This document shows positions 6,616 to 9,265 of a DNA stretch of 9,265 nucleotides, one piece after another. The position numbers and the translations under genes are program-made. The notes under the pieces were generated by a model, which was given only the letters and a program-made list of their open reading frames with translations, did no database searches and was not told where the DNA came from. The stretch comes from Halobacteriales archaeon QS_9_68_42 (GTDB lineage Archaea > Halobacteriota > Halobacteria > Halobacteriales > Haloarculaceae): NCBI GenBank assembly GCA_003022905.1, contig PXSE01000013.1, forward strand, positions 1 through 9,265. The letters are read 5' to 3'. Numbering within the stretch: position 1 is the first letter of the stretch; each line of letters begins with the position of its first letter.

Positions 6616-6776
6616 ATGGAGTACAACAAAGAAGGATGTCCGGAGACGGCCGCCGTCCGCCTGCACGTCTCGTGACGAAAAATAGGGTCGTCTGTACCGG
6701 CCACGCCCGGGTGTACGCACAGCAGGACGGCGTGGTCGCCGACCCGCTGGAGTCGGCCGACGAGGAACTCCTTTAG
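6616..6776 (+). pseudogene. Small, apparently frameshifted reading frame (unknown protein)
   Basis: Two short coding-like frames abut. The first starts at the ATG at 6616 and reads MEYNKEGCPETAAVRLHVS to a TGA at 6673-6675. The second is open from an ATG at 6636 to a TAG at 6774-6776, and its downstream part reads VVCTGHARVYAQQDGVVADP. Both have third positions mostly G or C. Joined, they would give a protein of about 53 residues with a CPET ... CTGH pattern reminiscent of a small zinc ribbon that has lost cysteines. The switch falls at the AAAAA run at 6678-6682. Its stop overlaps the stop of the convergent GNAT gene by two bases, the sort of packing seen at real gene ends. I do not recognise the family. 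Alternatives are a 46-residue intact gene from 6636, or chance. Confidence 0.35.
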
Positions 6777-7510
6777 CCGAGGTCCTTGGCCATCATCACC
6801 TCGTCGACGTACTCATCGTCCATCTTGTAGTGGTCCTGCCGGACGGCCTCGGTGTCCCACTCCCGGTTCTCGAGGAACGAGATGGCGTCGTCGTTCGTTG
6901 AGGGGATGCTGTTGTACAGCCTCTCGTAGCCGTGGTCCAGCGCCCAGTCGACGCCGCGGTCCAGCAGTTTCGTGCCGATGCCGTGGCCCCGGTACTCGTC
7001 GATGACGCCGACGGTCAACTCGGCGGTGTGCGATAGCTTCGCTATCTCCGGGGCATGGACATGGACCCACCCAACGACATCGCCGTGGATCGTCGCGACG
7101 AAGAAGACGCGCGACCGGACGTCGTTGTGCCGCAACAGGACGTTCTCGCTTTCGACGACGTCGGCGATGGACTCGCCCTCGATGTACGTCGCCTCCGACA
7201 GCGCCTCGCGTATCGCGCCCACGAGGCCGGTCAGGTCGTCCTCGCGGGCCTGCCGGATCGTTACTTCCAGTCCCTCGTTGACGAACGTCTCCTCGCTCTC
7301 GTCCTCGAAGGCTACCTGGAGTTCGTCCTCCTCGGTGCGGGAGACGATGCCGTCCCGCCTGAGTACGGCTACGTGGTGGCCGAACGCCTCCGGACTCATG
7401 TTCAGCGCCCGGCGGGCGTCGTCGTAGTTGACGGTGCCGTACCGCTCGATGTACTCGTAGATGTCCTTGCGGTCCCGGTGGCTGAACTCGAGCTCGTCGG
7501 AGAACTGCAT
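6773..7510 (-). CDS. Winged-helix/GNAT fusion: putative N-acetyltransferase with HTH domain
   Basis: This is a 245-residue protein with two parts. Residues 9-60 form a winged helix-turn-helix (RKDIYEYIERYGTVNYDDAR, then MSPEAFGHHVAVLRRDGIVS), of the kind found in haloarchaeal regulators. Residues 82-245 form a GNAT acetyltransferase (LEVTIRQAREDDLTGLVGAI at the start) with the acetyl-CoA loop RGHGIG (174-179) after the ELTVGVIDEY strand, and a C-terminal SFLENREWDTE stretch typical of GNATs. The substrate is unknown; it could acetylate a protein or small molecule and bind DNA. The start ATG at 7510 has a clear TATA element 27 bases upstream, so it is probably a leaderless single gene. Its stop overlaps that of the small convergent frame by two bases. 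Confidence 0.88.
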   Translation of the reverse strand: MQFSDELEFSHRDRKDIYEYIERYGTVNYDDARRALNMSPEAFGHHVAVLRRDGIVSRTEEDELQVAFEDESEETFVNEGLEVTIRQAREDDLTGLVGAIREALSEATYIEGESIADVVESENVLLRHNDVRSRVFFVATIHGDVVGWVHVHAPEIAKLSHTAELTVGVIDEYRGHGIGTKLLDRGVDWALDHGYERLYNSIPSTNDDAISFLENREWDTEAVRQDHYKMDDEYVDEVMMAKDLG

Positions 7511-7659
7511 GCCATCTGGTAGTATTAATCATCACATAAAATTGTTGCCGGAACCGAACCTGTCAAAATCAGCGACAGTTCGGCCACGCCTCGTGCCTGT
7601 CCCGCTCCGGGACGTGGGTGAGCAGGACGGCGGGACGAATTAGAGAACGGGGAGACGAG
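7511..7659. other. Intergenic region after the ferredoxin, with a short hairpin
   Basis: This 149-base gap holds the GNAT promoter on the right side of that gene and the end of the ferredoxin transcript. A perfect 6-base stem with a 3-base loop (GTCCCG-CTC-CGGGAC, 7599-7613) lies about 50 bases after the ferredoxin stop, and on the minus strand a TTTT run follows some 30 bases later (7566-7569). Together they could form a weak termination zone. I see no gene. Confidence 0.4.
7534..7543 (-). promoter_or_regulatory. TATA box of the winged-helix/GNAT gene
   Basis: On the minus strand this reads AATTTTATGT, centred about 28 bases before the ATG at 7510, giving a leaderless transcript. An AT-rich ATTAATAC lies between it and the start codon (about 7522-7529). 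Confidence 0.65.
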
Positions 7660-7989
7660 TCAGATGCGGCCGGCGCGGCCGGGGTCGACGTCGACGGCGT
7701 CGACCGGACAGACGTCGACACACAGCATGCAGTCGATACACTGGTCCTCGCTGGTCGGGTTGGCCTTGACTTCGCTCTCGGGGTGGTCCGGGGTGTCGAC
7801 CCACTCGAAGACGTCGACCGGGCAGTCCTCAAGGCAGGCCCCGTCGGCGATGCAGATGTCGAAGTCGACGGCGACGTGAGTACCGCGGATGCCCAGTTTC
7901 TCCGGCGGGTCGGTCGGCCCCCAGACGTCGACGTCGTGCTCCTGGCCCTCGTGGTCGCGGTTCTCCTCGAAGTTGGGGTCGATAGTCAT
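7660..7989 (-). CDS. Seven-iron ferredoxin of the archaeal zinc-containing family, zinc ligands apparently lost
   Basis: This is a 109-residue electron carrier in the cytoplasm. Without the initiator Met it aligns gap-free with Sulfolobus zinc-ferredoxin as I recall it: TIDPNF start, WGP (22-24), LGIRGT (31-36), VDFDICIADG (40-49). Cluster I has C45, Asp48 where a cysteine would be, C51 and C93, predicting [3Fe-4S]; cluster II has C83, C86, C89 and C55, predicting [4Fe-4S]. The Sulfolobus zinc ligands H16, H19, H34 and D76 are here E16, V19, R34 and N76, so the classical zinc site is absent, although H12, H17 and H37 lie nearby. Likely partners are 2-oxoacid:ferredoxin oxidoreductases, from general archaeal knowledge. 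It appears to be a single gene with its own promoter. Confidence 0.93.
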   Translation of the reverse strand: MTIDPNFEENRDHEGQEHDVDVWGPTDPPEKLGIRGTHVAVDFDICIADGACLEDCPVDVFEWVDTPDHPESEVKANPTSEDQCIDCMLCVDVCPVDAVDVDPGRAGRI

Positions 7990-7991
7990 TG

Positions 7992-8007
7992 CTAAACTTG
8001 ACTAAAC
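7992..8007. repeat. Direct repeat CTAAAC, 10-base period, at the ferredoxin start
   Basis: CTAAAC occurs at 7992-7997 and 8002-8007, one helical turn apart, and a related TTAAAC at 8019-8024 forms part of the putative TATA element. The two exact copies cover the predicted transcription start just before the ferredoxin ATG (7989), so they could be an operator. Confidence 0.4.
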
Positions 8008-8017
8008 AGTGGCCGAA

Positions 8018-8025
8018 GTTAAACG
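8018..8025 (-). promoter_or_regulatory. Putative TATA box of the ferredoxin gene
   Basis: On the minus strand this reads CGTTTAAC, centred about 32 bases before the ATG at 7989 and 25 bases after the gltX stop. A start site near 7995 would leave a leader of about 6 bases. Confidence 0.5.
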
Positions 8026-8049
8026 TTCGCGCCGTCTCGCGGCCGCCCG

Positions 8050-9265
8050 TCAGCGGTGGGCGAAGTACGCGACGCTCTCGCCGTTGCCGTGGCGGTCGAT
8101 TTTGGCGAATCCGATGCGTTCGAACTGGACTACCTCGTCGGGGTCGTGACTCGCGATGCCGGGTTCGGCGCGGCCCGTCGCGTCGCCGTCCATCGTCCGC
8201 AGTCGGAGCGGGACGCTCTCGTCGGCCGGCACCCAGTGGACCACGTTGACGTCGCCCTCGCGGACGACCTCGATGTCGTCGCCGGTGAACTCGAAGGCGT
8301 TGCGGGTGTGTCGGACCGGACCGAGGCCCTTCAGCCAGACGCGCTTGCCGTTGGGCGGGACGTCGTCGGGTTCGACGCGCACCGCCCCGCCGACCGGAAT
8401 CGAGCGGGTGCCGCGCTCCTCGTGATCGGGGTGCAGCGGCGGCTCGGCCGTCTCCGGGCCGCCCAAGAGCGTCTTCTCGACGCCGTCGCGGACGAAAAAG
8501 CGGCGGTCGGACTCGTCGTCGATTAACTCGCGGTTCGCGGCGTAGATTGACGACATCGCGAGGTCGACGTTGGACGTCGAGGTGCCCAGTTCCGTCATCG
8601 CCTCGACGATGGCTTTCCCGCGGATGCCCCGCCGGCGGAGGCCCGCGACGGTCGGCGCGCGGGGGTCGTCCCAGCCGTCCAGTTCGCCGGCCTCGATTCT
8701 CTCCTTGATTGTCGAGGTCGACATCGCAACGTCATAGGCGTCGATCTGGACGTGGCCCCAGTGGACGACCTCGGGGTACTCCCAGCCGAAGTAGTCGTAG
8801 ACGAACCCCTGTCGCTTGGCGGAGTCCTGCAGGTCGATACCGCGGATGATGTGCGTGATACTGAACTCGTGGTCGTCGATGCCGGACTGGAAGTCCAGCA
8901 TCGGCCAGCAGCGGTACCCGGCGGCTTCCTCGCGGGGGTGTGGCGTGTCGATCATCCGGAACGCCACCCAGTCGCGGAGCGCGGGGTTCCTGTGCTCGAT
9001 GTCGGTCCGGACCCGGAGGACGATGTCGCCCGGGTCGTACGCGCCGTCGACCATGGCCTCGAACTCCTCGAGGGTCGTCGCCGCGTTCTTGTCGCGGTGC
9101 GGGCAGGCCCGAGCGTCGTTCTTCAGCGCGGAGAACTCCTCACCGCCGCAGGTGCAGGTGTAGGCACCGCCCGCCTCGACGAGTTCGCGGGCGTACTCGT
9201 AGTAGGTCTCGACGCGGTCGGAGGCCCTGACCACCTCGTCGGGCTCGAAGCCGAGATACTCGATG
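8050..9265 (-). CDS. gltX: Glutamyl-tRNA synthetase, archaeal type (C-terminal part; 5' end outside window)
   Basis: This class I synthetase charges tRNA with glutamate. In archaea it also misacylates tRNA-Gln, which GatDE then amidates. The last 404 residues are present; the frame runs off the right edge, so the N-terminal HIGH-like motif and first part of the catalytic domain are missing. Visible are a CTC ... CPH group (window positions about 9150-9156 and 9097-9105) that could bind metal, the HIIRGIDLQDSAKRQ stretch, the WEYPEVVHWGHV segment, the KMSKS-equivalent MSTSTI (8707-8724) followed by GWDDPR and LRRRGIRG, and the beta-barrel anticodon-binding domain through to FAHR. The archaeal loop is commonly written LSTSK; here Thr stands at the Lys position. 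The stop is 60 bases from the ferredoxin start. Confidence 0.96.
   Translation of the reverse strand, partial: IEYLGFEPDEVVRASDRVETYYEYARELVEAGGAYTCTCGGEEFSALKNDARACPHRDKNAATTLEEFEAMVDGAYDPGDIVLRVRTDIEHRNPALRDWVAFRMIDTPHPREEAAGYRCWPMLDFQSGIDDHEFSITHIIRGIDLQDSAKRQGFVYDYFGWEYPEVVHWGHVQIDAYDVAMSTSTIKERIEAGELDGWDDPRAPTVAGLRRRGIRGKAIVEAMTELGTSTSNVDLAMSSIYAANRELIDDESDRRFFVRDGVEKTLLGGPETAEPPLHPDHEERGTRSIPVGGAVRVEPDDVPPNGKRVWLKGLGPVRHTRNAFEFTGDDIEVVREGDVNVVHWVPADESVPLRLRTMDGDATGRAEPGIASHDPDEVVQFERIGFAKIDRHGNGESVAYFAHR

Noticed and set aside
6619..6732. AGCAGGACGGCG present at both about 6720 and 7620
   Set aside because: A 12-base GC-rich match between two intergenic spots, with no extension on either side, is not enough to call a repeat.
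7569..7662. Minus-strand frame after the ferredoxin stop reading PAVLLTHVPERDRHEAWPNC
   Set aside because: G/C-ending codons gave it a coding look, but there is no start codon of its own outside the ferredoxin gene, no family resemblance, and high GC alone explains it.

Overview
The window is from a haloarchaeon (class Halobacteria). GC content is very high, with codon third positions almost always G or C. The proteins are strongly acidic. Several genes have an A/T-rich TATA element 25-30 bases before the start codon and no Shine-Dalgarno sequence, as expected for leaderless archaeal transcripts. The gene set is archaeal information-processing machinery: Rpb4-type RpoF, L21e, EF-1beta, archaeal GluRS, TmcA, and a Dim1/KsgA methylase next to a DUF655 protein. 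I do not assign a genus.

Left part, minus strand (1-2334): an operon-like block reads rpl21e - rpoF - DUF655 - rsmA/ksgA - a membrane protein cut by the window edge. rpl21e and rpoF overlap by ATGA, and rsmA and the membrane gene are 1 base apart. Extra TATA-like elements before the DUF655 gene and rsmA suggest internal promoters. A 240-base non-coding gap (2335-2574) holds the rpl21e promoter and a triple 8-mer repeat.

Second minus-strand unit (2575-3026): a 60-residue protein with four CxxC pairs (HVO_2753-like), followed after 2 bases by the EF-1beta gene. It is divergent from tmcA (3125-5389, plus), the tRNA cytidine acetyltransferase/helicase fusion. One A/T-rich element lies between them.

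Middle, plus strand (5443-6776): two small membrane proteins (a half-size EamA-type transporter and a DUF456 protein), a strong hairpin between them, and a small, apparently frameshifted reading frame whose stop overlaps the stop of the next convergent gene. This is the accessory-looking part of the window.

Right part, minus strand (6773-9265): a winged-helix/GNAT fusion, a ferredoxin of the zinc-containing archaeal family, and the C-terminal three quarters or so of glutamyl-tRNA synthetase.

Most genes serve translation: rRNA dimethylation, ribosomal protein, elongation factor, tRNA acetylation, tRNA charging. I see no mobile element, CRISPR array, tRNA or rRNA, and no clear new multi-gene system. 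The best leads are the ferredoxin, which keeps its Fe-S ligands but appears to have lost all four zinc ligands known from the Sulfolobus protein, the frameshifted small gene, and the uncharacterised DUF655 and zinc-finger partners of translation genes.
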